From the NCBI RefSeq assembly GCF_900182655.1, contig NZ_FXTC01000001.1:1-64000 (forward strand): 64,000 bases of DNA, read 5' to 3'. Below are positions 1 to 8,359 of the stretch, in pieces; within the stretch, counting starts at the first letter, position 1; each line of letters starts with the position of its first letter. The notes under the pieces are model-generated. The model saw only the letters and a list, made by a program, of their open reading frames with translations. It made no database searches and was not told the DNA's origin. Origin of the DNA: Chryseobacterium rhizoplanae (GTDB lineage Bacteria > Bacteroidota > Bacteroidia > Flavobacteriales > Weeksellaceae). The position numbers and the translations under genes were made by a program.

Positions 1-17
1 AAGACTTAATCTAAAAG

Positions 18-48
18 GAAAGAGTCCGGTACAGTACCGAACTCTTTC
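18..48. terminator. hairpin at left edge
   Basis: GAAAGAGT at 18-25 pairs with ACTCTTTC at 41-48, and inner GGTAC/GTACC extends the stem. It lies between the left window edge and the 3' end of the MerR gene, so it may terminate that gene or one entering from the left. Neither strand shows a strong T-run, so terminator function is inference. Confidence 0.5.
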
Positions 49-128
49 ATATAATAATATTGTTTAATTTTGTCTAAACTTTTGGGTGCAGTCTACACCC
101 AGCGGAGTTTTTTATATTTTCAAAAAAA

Positions 129-473
129 TTATTCACCATCCCTTTCTCCCAAAGACTCTTTCAGCTTAATAAGCTCAGCTTTTACAAACTCAAGTCGGTC
201 AATAAGGGTGATGGTTTCGGAGATTTTACTGTTTGTGGTCAGAGCAATACGGGCTCCGTCCAGCGTGTATCCTTTTTCTTTTACCAGATGGTAGATCATC
301 TGAAGGTTTTTGATATCTTCAGGAGTGAAATATCGGTTGCCTTTTCTGTTTTTTTTAGGCTTGATAATAGGAAATTCCTGTTCCCAGTAGCGTATTAATG
401 AAGTGTTTACATCGAATGCTTTTGCTACTTCTCCTATAGAATAATACAGTTTATCAGCTAAATTTATTTTCAT
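129..473 (-). CDS. MerR family transcriptional regulator
   Basis: A 114-residue DNA-binding protein. Residues about 11-55 form the MerR winged helix-turn-helix (YSIGEVAKAFDVNTSLIRYWE, then a basic wing and FTPEDI), followed by a recognition/dimerisation helix rich in Leu and Lys (LIDRLEFVKAELIKLKESL). There is no C-terminal effector domain and no metal-binding cysteines, so this is one of the short MerR proteins common in flavobacteria rather than a metal or drug sensor. The start ATG sits 19 bp downstream of a good -7 element. The left neighbour is outside the window, so its target cannot be inferred. The family call is firm; the role is unknown. Confidence 0.85.
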   Translation of the reverse strand: MKINLADKLYYSIGEVAKAFDVNTSLIRYWEQEFPIIKPKKNRKGNRYFTPEDIKNLQMIYHLVKEKGYTLDGARIALTTNSKISETITLIDRLEFVKAELIKLKESLGERDGE

Positions 474-491
474 TTTTCAACTCCTAAACTT

Positions 492-525
492 CAAAGATAA
501 AAATTTTTTAAAGTTTCATCCAAAA
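492..525 (-). promoter_or_regulatory. promoter of the MerR gene
   Basis: On the minus strand a -33 TTTTG (521-525) is followed after 21 bp by -7 TATCTTTG (492-499), a good match to the Bacteroidota consensus TTTG-N19-21-TANNTTTG. The predicted transcript starts near 486, giving a leader of about a dozen bases. Confidence 0.65.
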
Positions 526-648
526 TATATTACAAAAAGTGCGGTCAGACTTTATATAAAGGGAAAATATAAAGATAAAGCGGTCATGAAATAACTCTGT
601 TTATTATAACAGATAGGAAGGGCTGCAGTATGCCAGTTCTTTTTTGTT

Positions 649-656
649 TAAATTTG
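649..656 (+). promoter_or_regulatory. -7 element of AraC gene
   Basis: TAAATTTG matches TANNTTTG exactly and ends 30 bases before the ATG at 687. No convincing -33 TTTG lies at the usual distance, so the promoter may need an activator. Confidence 0.5.
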
Positions 657-686
657 TGAATCCTTACCATACATATAAAATAAGTG

Positions 687-1568
687 ATGAATCCTATCTC
701 TGTTCTTCATATTGATCTTTTCCAGGCAGGTAAAAATACGTCAGATTTTTATTTTAATACGATGAAAGATCATTTGGTGGTAGGGCATCGTCACATAGAA
801 AAGCCTCACAGACATGATTTCTATGCTGCTGTTCTTTTCACCAAAGGAGCAGGGGTACATGAAATTGATTTTCAGAAGTATGATGTTTCTGAGGGAAGTC
901 TTTTCTTTCTGTCACCCGGGCAGATTCATAGTTGGGAGCTTTCAGAAGATATTGATGGTTATATTTTCTTTTGCTCTCAGGAATTTTATGAAATGCATTA
1001 TGTAAATCAGAAACTGAGGAATTTTCCTTTTTTTGGATCTGTGTCTTTTCCTAGAAAACTTCAGCTGGATAGTTTGGAACTGAAGAAAAATATAACCTTA
1101 TTTCAGGAACTCGGAGAAGAACATCATGCTAAAAATATAATGAAAGAAGGTCTTATTCTGTCATTGATGTCTCAGATCTTTATTAATTCCACCAGATTAT
1201 TTTCAAAAGATTTTGATACACAGGCTTCTGCCGCCGGACTTTCCTATTTTAAGCATTATCAGGATTTTGAAAATTTGATTGAACAGCATTTTGCAGAACA
1301 TAAATCGATTGCCCATTATGCCTCTTTATTGGGTATTTCATCAAAACATCTGAATAGAATTGTACAGACGGTTGTTCAAAAAACTGCTACAGATGTGATT
1401 ACAGAAAGAGTGGTACTGGAAGCCAAAAGAATGTTGATGTATCTGGATGAAAGCCTGGTTGAAATTGCTTTCAGGTTGGGATACGAAGAATATTCCTACT
1501 TTGTAAGAGTATTCCGGAAAAGCTCCGGAATGACTCCCACGCAGTTTATGAGGAAATATAAGGCGTAA
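687..1568 (+). CDS. AraC family transcriptional regulator
   Basis: A 293-residue AraC/XylS-type regulator. The N-terminal half (about 30-110) is a cupin-like ligand domain with the histidine-rich stretch HRHIEKPHRHDFY and the LSPGQIHSW motif. The C-terminal ~95 residues hold the double helix-turn-helix, with HYASLLGISSKHLNRIVQ as the first HTH and VEIAFRLGYEEYSYFVRVF as the second, ending in the typical GMTPTQFMRKYK. A GTG three bases upstream is also possible, but the ATG at 687 is the better start. No target operon adjoins it: the next gene is convergent and encodes CcoG. The ligand is unknown. The family call is firm. Confidence 0.88.
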   Translation: MNPISVLHIDLFQAGKNTSDFYFNTMKDHLVVGHRHIEKPHRHDFYAAVLFTKGAGVHEIDFQKYDVSEGSLFFLSPGQIHSWELSEDIDGYIFFCSQEFYEMHYVNQKLRNFPFFGSVSFPRKLQLDSLELKKNITLFQELGEEHHAKNIMKEGLILSLMSQIFINSTRLFSKDFDTQASAAGLSYFKHYQDFENLIEQHFAEHKSIAHYASLLGISSKHLNRIVQTVVQKTATDVITERVVLEAKRMLMYLDESLVEIAFRLGYEEYSYFVRVFRKSSGMTPTQFMRKYKA

Positions 1569-1573
1569 TGAGT

Positions 1574-1610
1574 TCAAAGTTCAAGGCTTAAAGTTCAAAG
1601 TTGCTGGTTG
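1574..1610. repeat. short direct repeats (GTTCAAAG)
   Basis: Just after the AraC stop codon the text GTTCAAAGTTCAAG, then GCTTAAAGTTCAAAGTTG, contains three or four imperfect copies of a 7-8 bp unit (AGTTCAA). It is a small simple-sequence tract between two convergent genes with no visible terminator stem. Confidence 0.55.
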
Positions 1611-1675
1611 TCATTTATTTGAAACATTTATCCATATTTCACAGCGTATTTTCCCTAATCCCTATTACCTGCAAC

Positions 1676-3118
1676 CTAAAGAGCTAACTTAAAAGGTCCT
1701 TCAAAAGTTGTTTCAAATGAATCTACCAGTTTTCCTTTCTCATCAAACACTCCGATGACCATATTTTGTTTTGAAAACTTAATCTCATCTTCAGGGAAAG
1801 AAATGTTGATGTTTCCTTTCAGGATCTGGTCTCCTTTCAAGATGATTGTTTCAGAACCGAAATAAGTGATTTCTGCATTCGATGGAGTGATAACTTTGAT
1901 GCTTAAAGTCTTTTTTTTATTAGATTTATTCAGAAGCGTATAAATAAAGGTATTGGTGATTTTACCATTTTTAACGAAAAATGTAGAGCCCGCTGGTTTG
2001 ATGAACTTAGCCTCCATAGAACCCCGGTCATACATCAAGAATCCAAGGAACCCGATCAGCAATGCCAAAATGACGGTCGTTGCTTTCATTCTCGGAGTAA
2101 ACCTGAACTTCTCGCTGTTTTCAATTTCTGATTCTGTAGCATAACGAACCAATCCTTTAGGTAAACCCACCTTTTCCATTACTTCATCACAGGCATCAAT
2201 ACAGGCTGTGCAATTCACGCACTCCAACTGCTGTCCGTTTCTGATGTCAATTCCCGTAGGACAGACAACAACGCATTGGTTACAATCTATACAATCTCCT
2301 TTGCCAGCCGCTTTTCTGTCTTCATTATTTCTCCATTTTGAACGGCCTTCCCCTCTTTTAAAATCGTAATATACGTTGATTGTCTGTTTATCAATTAAAA
2401 CTCCTTGAAGCCTTCCGTAAGGACAAACCAGAGTACATACCTGCTCACGAAGCCATGCAAAAACAAAATAGAAAGTCATCGTGAAAAAGATCATCGTAAT
2501 GAACTTTAAAGGATGTTCCGAAGGTCCTTCCTGCATAATCAGGAAAACCTGTTCATAGCCTACAATATACATAAACATGAAAGTAGAGCAGAGCAGGGAA
2601 ATCAATATAAATACGGACCATTTTGTAAGTCTCTTTCTTATTTTTTCAGCATCCCATTCCTGTCTGTCGAGTTTCATCTGCTTATTTCGGTCTCCTTCTA
2701 TCCAATATTCTATTTTACGGAAAACCATTTCCATAAAAAGAGTTTGGGGACAAAGCCAGCCGCAGAATATCCTTCCGAAAACTACGGTAAATAGCATTAC
2801 AAAAATGACAGAGGTTACTGCGCCTAATGCAAGGATAAAAAAGTCCTGCAGGTAGAAAGGCTGTCCAAGGATAAAGAACTTCCTGTCGATGACATTGATG
2901 AGCAAAAAAGGATTATTGTTGATCTTTACAAAAGGCAGTCCAAAAAACAGGGCAAGAAGAAAATAGCTGGTATAATTCCTGTAGTTGGTGTATTTTCCTT
3001 TAGGCTTTCTGGGGAATATCCACTTCCTTTTTCCGGTTTCATCCATTGTTCCTACTGAATTTCTGAAATCTTCATTTTCAATTTCCAAAGACTTGATATT
3101 GTTGGACTCTGCGCTCAT
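1676..3118 (-). CDS. cytochrome c oxidase accessory protein CcoG
   Basis: A 480-residue membrane iron-sulfur protein of the CcoG/FixG/RdxA family, which takes part in copper delivery and assembly of cbb3-type cytochrome oxidase. Membrane segments lie near residues 50-66, 90-114, 168-188 and 205-222, with a fifth near 350. Motifs CGWLCP (119-124) and CTLVCPYGR (228-) follow, then two 4Fe-4S ferredoxin clusters: C276, C279, C282, C286 and C300, C303, C306, C310. After the last membrane helix comes the FixG C-terminal Ig-like periplasmic domain (about 370-480). All expected cysteines are intact and the length is typical. The ccoNOP oxidase genes normally found next to it are not in the window; they may lie elsewhere, since the gene stands alone here between convergent and divergent neighbours. 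Confidence 0.93.
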   Translation of the reverse strand: MSAESNNIKSLEIENEDFRNSVGTMDETGKRKWIFPRKPKGKYTNYRNYTSYFLLALFFGLPFVKINNNPFLLINVIDRKFFILGQPFYLQDFFILALGAVTSVIFVMLFTVVFGRIFCGWLCPQTLFMEMVFRKIEYWIEGDRNKQMKLDRQEWDAEKIRKRLTKWSVFILISLLCSTFMFMYIVGYEQVFLIMQEGPSEHPLKFITMIFFTMTFYFVFAWLREQVCTLVCPYGRLQGVLIDKQTINVYYDFKRGEGRSKWRNNEDRKAAGKGDCIDCNQCVVVCPTGIDIRNGQQLECVNCTACIDACDEVMEKVGLPKGLVRYATESEIENSEKFRFTPRMKATTVILALLIGFLGFLMYDRGSMEAKFIKPAGSTFFVKNGKITNTFIYTLLNKSNKKKTLSIKVITPSNAEITYFGSETIILKGDQILKGNINISFPEDEIKFSKQNMVIGVFDEKGKLVDSFETTFEGPFKLAL

Positions 3119-3375
3119 TGTTGTATGCTATAAAAGTATTTTAGTACTATTTTAAGCAGGATTCACCTTCTTTTTTGCATTGATTTTTTCATTGAAAAAA
3201 GCGATCGATCCTGTTACTGCAAAGCTCCGGATTATATCCTTTTACTACTAATATGATCTACTTCAAAAATAGGACAATTGGGACATTTTGTATTTATGAT
3301 TTTTATTGTATCAAAACGGGAATATATTTTGAAACCTGAAGGCCATATTGTAAATTGCAGGTTTAAAAATGAAGC

Positions 3376-4269
3376 ATGAAGAATATCTTTAAAATAAGCA
3401 TGATTGGTTTGGTTTTCGCATTGGTAAACTGTCAATCAGTAAATTATAGTAAAATGTTTTATGAAGGAGTAAAGCCGGAAAGGGTTTCCGATACGTTCAG
3501 TTTCACAGAAGGACCATCAGCAGATAAAGAAGGGAATGTTTATTTTACCGATCAACCCAATGATAAGATCTATTATTGGGACTGGAAAAGTAATACAGTA
3601 ACAGAATTCTTAGATAAGACGGGAAGGGCAAACGGAACGCACTTTGACAAAGATGGATATTTGATTACCTGCTCAGATGATCAGGGAGAAATCTGGAAAA
3701 TTTCCAAAGACAAAAAAGTAGAAGTTCTGCTTAAAGGTTTTGAAGGGAAAAGGTTCAACGGTCCCAATGATGTATGGAATGATGAAGCTGGAGGAATGTA
3801 CTTTACCGATCCATTATATGAAAGGGATTACTGGGTAGGATTTAAGCAGGAATTACCACACAAAAGTCTTTACTACAGGGATAAATCAGGGAAAGTAACC
3901 AAGCTGGATACATTTACCCAGCCGAATGGAATTGTAGGTAGTGAAAAACTGAAAAAATTATACCTTTCGGATATTGATGCCGGAAAAACCTATGTATATG
4001 ACATATTGGGTGAAGGAAAACTGTCTGAAAAAAGACTTTTCTGCGAAATGGGCTCAGACGGAATGGAGCTGGATAAACATGGGAACCTTTACCTTACAGG
4101 AGATGGAGTACATATTTTTAACCGTTCAGGAAAGAAAATTTACCATATTCCTATCCCTGAAAAATGGACTTCCAATGTAACTTTTGGCGGAGAAAATAAT
4201 GACATTCTTTTCATTACCGCTTCAAAATCTGTGTATACTTTTCCTACCAAAGTAAGGGGGATTAAATAA
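3376..4269 (+). CDS. SMP-30/gluconolactonase-like lipoprotein
   Basis: A 297-residue predicted lipoprotein. The signal peptide ends in the lipobox LVNC with acylated Cys19, so it should be anchored to a membrane and face the periplasm or outside. The rest is a six-bladed beta-propeller of the SMP-30/gluconolaconase/LRE family: FTEGPSADKEGNVYFTD (with the first metal-binding Glu), NGTHFDKDGYL, FNGPNDVWND (metal Asn/Asp region), and GMELDKHGNLYLT. Family members are Ca/Zn-dependent lactonases acting on gluconolactone or related sugar lactones. The substrate here cannot be read from sequence. It is divergent from ccoG and convergent with the helicase gene, so it is probably monocistronic. Confidence 0.85.
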   Translation: MKNIFKISMIGLVFALVNCQSVNYSKMFYEGVKPERVSDTFSFTEGPSADKEGNVYFTDQPNDKIYYWDWKSNTVTEFLDKTGRANGTHFDKDGYLITCSDDQGEIWKISKDKKVEVLLKGFEGKRFNGPNDVWNDEAGGMYFTDPLYERDYWVGFKQELPHKSLYYRDKSGKVTKLDTFTQPNGIVGSEKLKKLYLSDIDAGKTYVYDILGEGKLSEKRLFCEMGSDGMELDKHGNLYLTGDGVHIFNRSGKKIYHIPIPEKWTSNVTFGGENNDILFITASKSVYTFPTKVRGIK

Positions 4270-4274
4270 TTTTT

Positions 4275-4354
4275 TTGTCATTGCGAGGAGCACAGCGACG
4301 AAGCAATCTCCTTTTCATTAAATATGAGATTGCTCACTTCGTTCGCAATGACAA
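4275..4354. repeat. palindromic dispersed repeat, TGTCATT family
   Basis: Outer arms TTGTCATTGCGA (4275-4286) and TCGCAATGACAA (4343-4354) are perfect 12-bp inverted repeats; inner GCAATCTC/GAGATTGC pair again. The whole 80 bp folds into one long hairpin between two convergent genes and could serve as a bidirectional terminator. Relatives occur at 5793, 35561 and (half copy) 39236. Confidence 0.8.
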
Positions 4355-4374
4355 TAGAGTATCGAGTGGAGGGT

Positions 4375-5682
4375 TTAGTAGGCAACCTCCATTTTTACTT
4401 TCTTTCCTTTCAGTTTTTCGTTTTGCAGCTTTCTTAAAACAGCATTGACTTTACTTCTGGAAACAGCAACATAGGACGTGGTATCCTTTACTTCAATCAA
4501 ACCGATATCTTCTTTCTGAAGTTCTCCTTTTTTGATAAGATATCCCACAACATCCACTTTGTTCACCTTATCTTTTTTTCCGGCACTGATATAAATAGTC
4601 TGAAAAGGTGTTTTTTCCGGAACTTTAGTAAATCCGGCAACATTTTCTTCAGGAGTATTATTTTTAATGAATGGGAAATTTTCGTCCTCTGTCATGATCA
4701 GATATACAAAACCTTTGGCATTCATCCTTGCAGTACGTCCGTTTCTGTGGATGAAAGCATCTTCTTTGGGAGGAAGCTGGTAATGTACAATAGATTCTAC
4801 CTCCGGAACATCAAGTCCACGGGCAGCAAGATCCGTAGTAATAAGAATTCTTGCAGAATCATTCCTGAATTTCAGCAATGCACGTTCTCTTTCGTCTTGT
4901 TCCATACCGCCATGGAAGGTTTCTCTGTCGATTCCCATCTGATGAAGAAGTTCAGAAATTCTGTCAACAGCTTCACGGTGGTTACAGAAAATAAGAGTCC
5001 TTTTATTTCCTATTTTACAGATTAAATTAAACAAAGTATCCAGTTTTTCCTCAGAGATTGTCATTACTTTTCGCAATTGAATATCTGGTTTTACTTCACT
5101 TAGTTTTAAAAAGTCAATTGTTTTTTCATTTTTGAGACCAGTAAACGATGGAATTTCATCCATTGCAGTGGCTGATGTTAAAATTCTTTGCGAAAGCCCT
5201 TTTAATGAACCTGCAATAAACTCCATATCTTCATGGAAACCCAGCTCCAGCGCTTTATCGAATTCATCAAGAACGAGGGTTTTAATCGTTTTCGGATCGA
5301 AATTATTATTTCTCACATGGTAAGCAACCCTTCCCGGAGTTCCTATCAAAACTGCAGGAGCTTCAATTAAATTGTTAACCTCAATTTTTTTGTCATGACC
5401 ACCGTAACATACAGATACTTTATAATCTGTTCCCATGGCTTTGAAAACCTGTTCAATCTGTAGAGCCAATTCTCTGGCCGGAACCAATATCAATGCCTGA
5501 ACCCCCTGAGCATTTTTTTTCAGATTCCGAAGAACCGGGAATAAAAAAGCAAGAGTCTTTCCAGATCCTGTAGGGGAGAGTAAAACAATGTCTGTATTGT
5601 TTTCAGACGCATTATAAGTAGATTTCTGCATCTGATTCATATCCTGAATCTGCAGCTTCTGATAGATTGATTGTAGTTCCAT
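4375..5682 (-). CDS. DEAD-box RNA helicase, DbpA-like
   Basis: A 435-residue ATP-dependent RNA helicase. The two RecA domains carry motif I SPTGSGKT, Ia PARELALQ, Ib GTPGR, motif III SAT, motif V TDLAARGLDVP and motif VI HRNGRTAR. Motif II reads DEFD instead of DEAD. The last ~75 residues (IYISAGKKDKVNKVDVVGYL onward) match the DbpA RNA-binding domain, which in Escherichia coli DbpA recognises hairpin 92 of 23S rRNA during 50S assembly. That makes a ribosome-biogenesis role likely. The upstream Q-motif region is short, as in this group. It is transcribed alone, away from the S1 gene. The functional assignment rests on the C-terminal domain. Confidence 0.85.
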   Translation of the reverse strand: MELQSIYQKLQIQDMNQMQKSTYNASENNTDIVLLSPTGSGKTLAFLFPVLRNLKKNAQGVQALILVPARELALQIEQVFKAMGTDYKVSVCYGGHDKKIEVNNLIEAPAVLIGTPGRVAYHVRNNNFDPKTIKTLVLDEFDKALELGFHEDMEFIAGSLKGLSQRILTSATAMDEIPSFTGLKNEKTIDFLKLSEVKPDIQLRKVMTISEEKLDTLFNLICKIGNKRTLIFCNHREAVDRISELLHQMGIDRETFHGGMEQDERERALLKFRNDSARILITTDLAARGLDVPEVESIVHYQLPPKEDAFIHRNGRTARMNAKGFVYLIMTEDENFPFIKNNTPEENVAGFTKVPEKTPFQTIYISAGKKDKVNKVDVVGYLIKKGELQKEDIGLIEVKDTTSYVAVSRSKVNAVLRKLQNEKLKGKKVKMEVAY

Positions 5683-5792
5683 GGTGCAAAGGTAGTGAAT
5701 TTAAGCGGGTGCTGCGTGGGAGAGTTTGAGGGGTTGAGAGGGATAGGGGAAGTGCTGCTCTTCTTTAATTGTTATTGTTTTATTCTGGGGTA

Positions 5793-5904
5793 CTGTCATT
5801 CTGAATGAAGCGTAGCGAAATGAAGAATCTCATTTTGTCCACCATTAGTTATAGGTGCTTCGTAACTACGTTTGTAAACTTTAAGCTTATGCTCAGCATG
5901 ACAG
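5793..5904. repeat. palindromic dispersed repeat, TGTCATT family
   Basis: CTGTCATTCTGA (5793-5804) and TCAGCATGACAG (5893-5904) are inverted with one mismatch in 12. The left arm continues with GAAGCGTAGCG and GAATCTC, the same order of blocks as in the element at 4275. It lies upstream of the rpsA promoter. Confidence 0.65.
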
Positions 5905-6033
5905 CGAATATTGCTTCATTCTAAATTTAAAACAGTTAGTATTAGATATGTCTGCTGAGTGAAGCCGAAGCATTATTTAATCAAAATATTGATTTTTAAA
6001 TATATAAGTTAAATATTAACGCGCTGAAACCTG

Positions 6034-6064
6034 TTGTTTATCTCAAATAAAATCCCTATCTTTG
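6034..6064 (+). promoter_or_regulatory. rpsA promoter
   Basis: A -33 TTG (6034-6036) and a -7 TATCTTTG (6057-6064) are separated by 20 bp, a near-consensus flavobacterial promoter. Transcription should begin around 6069, leaving a leader of about 118 nt before the ATG. Confidence 0.75.
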
Positions 6065-6186
6065 CACCCACTTTTGTGGCGAAAAGGTTTGATGGGTAAA
6101 TTACTTACAATTAATTACTTCCGTATTTTTTAATCCGCATTTATTCAAACCATTAAAAAAGAAGGAATACAAATTTTTATTAGAAA

Positions 6187-7977
6187 ATGTCAAAAGAGAC
6201 AAATTCAGCAGAGGTTTTATTAAACCAAAACGTAGCACCAGAACAATTTGATTGGGATTCTTTCGAATCAGGTCTTGATGCAGATGCGAGAAAAGAAAAA
6301 AGCGATTTAGAAGAAATCTATAACGGATCTCTTAACAGCCTAAACGATAATGACGTTTTAGTTGGTAGAGTTGTAAGATTAACTGACAAAGAAGCTATCG
6401 TAGACATCAACTTCAAATCTGAAGGTGTTATTTCTCTTAACGAATTCCGTTACAACCAAGGCCTGAAAGTAGGTGACGAGGTAGAAGTAATGGTTGACAA
6501 GAGAGAAGACAAAACTGGTCAGTTACAATTATCTCACAGAAAAGCTAGAACGCTTAAAGCTTGGGATAAAGTAAACGAACTTCACGAAACTGGAGAAATC
6601 GTTAACGGTTTTGTTAAATCAAGAACTAAAGGTGGTATGATCGTTGACGTTCACGGAATCGAAGCATTCTTACCTGGTTCTCAAATTGACGTTAAGCCAA
6701 TTAAAGATTACGATCAGTTCGTAGGAAAAACTATGGAGTTCAAAGTTGTGAAAATCAACCCTGAGTTCAAAAACGTAGTTGTATCTCACAAAGCATTGAT
6801 CGAAGCAGATATCGAAGGTCAGAAAAAAGAAATCATCGCTCAGCTTGAAAAAGGTCAGGTTCTTGAAGGTACTGTTAAGAATATTACTTCTTACGGTGTA
6901 TTCATTGACTTAGGAGGTGTTGATGGATTGATCCACATTACAGACCTTTCTTGGTCTAGAGTGAACCACCCATCTGAAATCCTAGAGGACGGACAGACTG
7001 TGAAAGTTGTAATCCTTGATTTCGATGATGAGAAAACAAGAATCCAGTTAGGTATGAAGCAATTAGAAGCTCATCCTTGGGATGCTCTTTCTGCTGACTT
7101 GAAAGTAGGTGATAAAGTAAAAGGAAAAGTAGTAGTTCTTGCTGACTATGGTGCATTCGTAGAAATCGCTCCAGGTGTAGAAGGATTAATCCACGTTTCT
7201 GAAATGTCTTGGTCTACTCACTTAAGATCTGCTGGAGATTTCGTAAAAGTAGGTGATGAAGTAGAAGCTGAAGTATTAACTTTAGATAGAGAAGAAAGAA
7301 AAATTTCTCTTGGTATCAAGCAATTGTCTAAAGATCCATGGGAAAACATCGAAGCTAAGTATCCGGTAGGATCTCAGCATGTAGGAACTGTAAGAAACTT
7401 CACTAACTTTGGTGTATTCGTAGAGTTAGAAGAAGGTATCGACGGATTAATCTACATCTCTGATCTTTCTTGGACTAAGAAAATCAAGCACCCATCTGAG
7501 TTCTGTGCAGTAGGTGATAAATTAGACGTTGTAGTTCTTGAATTAGATATCCAGGCTAGAAGATTATCTCTAGGTCACAAGCAATTGACTGAAAACCCAT
7601 GGGATAAATTCGAAACTAAATATGCTGAAGGAACTATCCACGCTGGTAAAGCTGTAGAAGTTCACGATAAAGGAGCTTCTGTTCAATTCGAAGATGCTGA
7701 AGTAGAAGCATTCTGCCCTTCAAGATTATTAGAGAAAGAAGATGGATCTAAAATCAAAAAAGGTGAAGATGCTCAATTCAAAGTAATCGAATTCAACAAA
7801 GAATTCAAGAGAGTAGTAGTATCTCACACAGGTATCTTCAGAGACGAAGAAAAGAAAAACGTTAAAGAATCTTCTTCTAGAAACGTATCTTCTTCTTCAA
7901 ACAACGAAGAAAGATCTACTCTTGGAGACATCGATGCATTAGCAGAGTTGAAAAGAAAAATGGAAGAAGGTAAATAA
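6187..7977 (+). CDS. rpsA: 30S ribosomal protein S1
   Basis: A 596-residue protein with six consecutive S1/OB-fold RNA-binding domains (starting near residues 55, 135, 220, 305, 392 and 480). The central ones carry the diagnostic VEGLIHVSEMSW and VDGLIHITDLSW motifs followed by G-D-x-V-x-x-x-V. S1 helps mRNAs with weak ribosome-binding sites to dock on the 30S subunit, and in Bacteroidota, where Shine-Dalgarno pairing is little used, it is likely especially important. The C-terminus is a charged Ser-rich tail. Codon use is clearly that of a highly expressed gene, with a more uniform set of codons than its neighbours. A strong promoter, a long leader and an intrinsic terminator frame it as a single-gene unit. 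Confidence 0.97.
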   Translation: MSKETNSAEVLLNQNVAPEQFDWDSFESGLDADARKEKSDLEEIYNGSLNSLNDNDVLVGRVVRLTDKEAIVDINFKSEGVISLNEFRYNQGLKVGDEVEVMVDKREDKTGQLQLSHRKARTLKAWDKVNELHETGEIVNGFVKSRTKGGMIVDVHGIEAFLPGSQIDVKPIKDYDQFVGKTMEFKVVKINPEFKNVVVSHKALIEADIEGQKKEIIAQLEKGQVLEGTVKNITSYGVFIDLGGVDGLIHITDLSWSRVNHPSEILEDGQTVKVVILDFDDEKTRIQLGMKQLEAHPWDALSADLKVGDKVKGKVVVLADYGAFVEIAPGVEGLIHVSEMSWSTHLRSAGDFVKVGDEVEAEVLTLDREERKISLGIKQLSKDPWENIEAKYPVGSQHVGTVRNFTNFGVFVELEEGIDGLIYISDLSWTKKIKHPSEFCAVGDKLDVVVLELDIQARRLSLGHKQLTENPWDKFETKYAEGTIHAGKAVEVHDKGASVQFEDAEVEAFCPSRLLEKEDGSKIKKGEDAQFKVIEFNKEFKRVVVSHTGIFRDEEKKNVKESSSRNVSSSSNNEERSTLGDIDALAELKRKMEEGK

Positions 7978-8002
7978 TCTTTGAACCATTCATACATAAG
8001 GA

Positions 8003-8027
8003 GCCGCTCGTTTGAGCGGCTTTTTTT
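8003..8027 (+). terminator. rpsA terminator
   Basis: GCCGCTC, loop GTTT, GAGCGGC, then seven T: a textbook intrinsic terminator 25 bp after the rpsA stop codon. Confidence 0.9.
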
Positions 8028-8029
8028 AT

Positions 8030-8359
8030 CTCTATACCCTATTAAAAGTAAAAATATAATAATAGAAAAAATCAGATAATATAGCTTTTTCAAAAAATAA
8101 TAATATAAGGTAAAATTAGATCATCATTGAAATATTACAATGATGTGTGATTTGGTTAATGAAATAATTACATCGTAAAGATCTAAAAATAGGTTAAATA
8201 TAATGTGGTAGGCATAAATTTATGATGAGGTTCTCCTTATTGAGAAATATGTAAAGTAATATTAATCTGACAATTTTCAATGTATTCGTTTATATTTTTG
8301 TTTTTAATAAAAAAAATATTAAAGTTATGTGAATTATTTGTAGATTAGCGGCTTTAATA
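8030..8359. other. 330-bp AT-rich intergenic region
   Basis: Very AT-rich spacer upstream of the M36 protease. The only structure I see is a short inverted repeat, CATCATTG (8122-8129) with CAATGATG (8138-8145). No gene is visible. The long leader space suggests regulated expression of the protease. Confidence 0.5.

Larger units (their letters stand above)
5683..6186. other. 504-bp intergenic region
   Basis: Divergent space between the helicase and rpsA genes. It holds a TGTCATT-family palindromic repeat (5793-5904), a fragment of similar text near 5957-5975 (GCTGAGTGAAGCCGAAGC), and the rpsA promoter with its ~118-nt leader. No further gene is visible. Confidence 0.7.

Noticed and set aside
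129..294. Plus-strand reading frame at 70-294
   Set aside because: It is antisense to the MerR gene, and its composition reflects the complementary frame. No start signal is visible.
5683..6186. tRNA or other stable RNA in the gap before rpsA
   Set aside because: No cloverleaf, CCA end or conserved TPsiC-like box is visible; palindromic repeats explain the structure.
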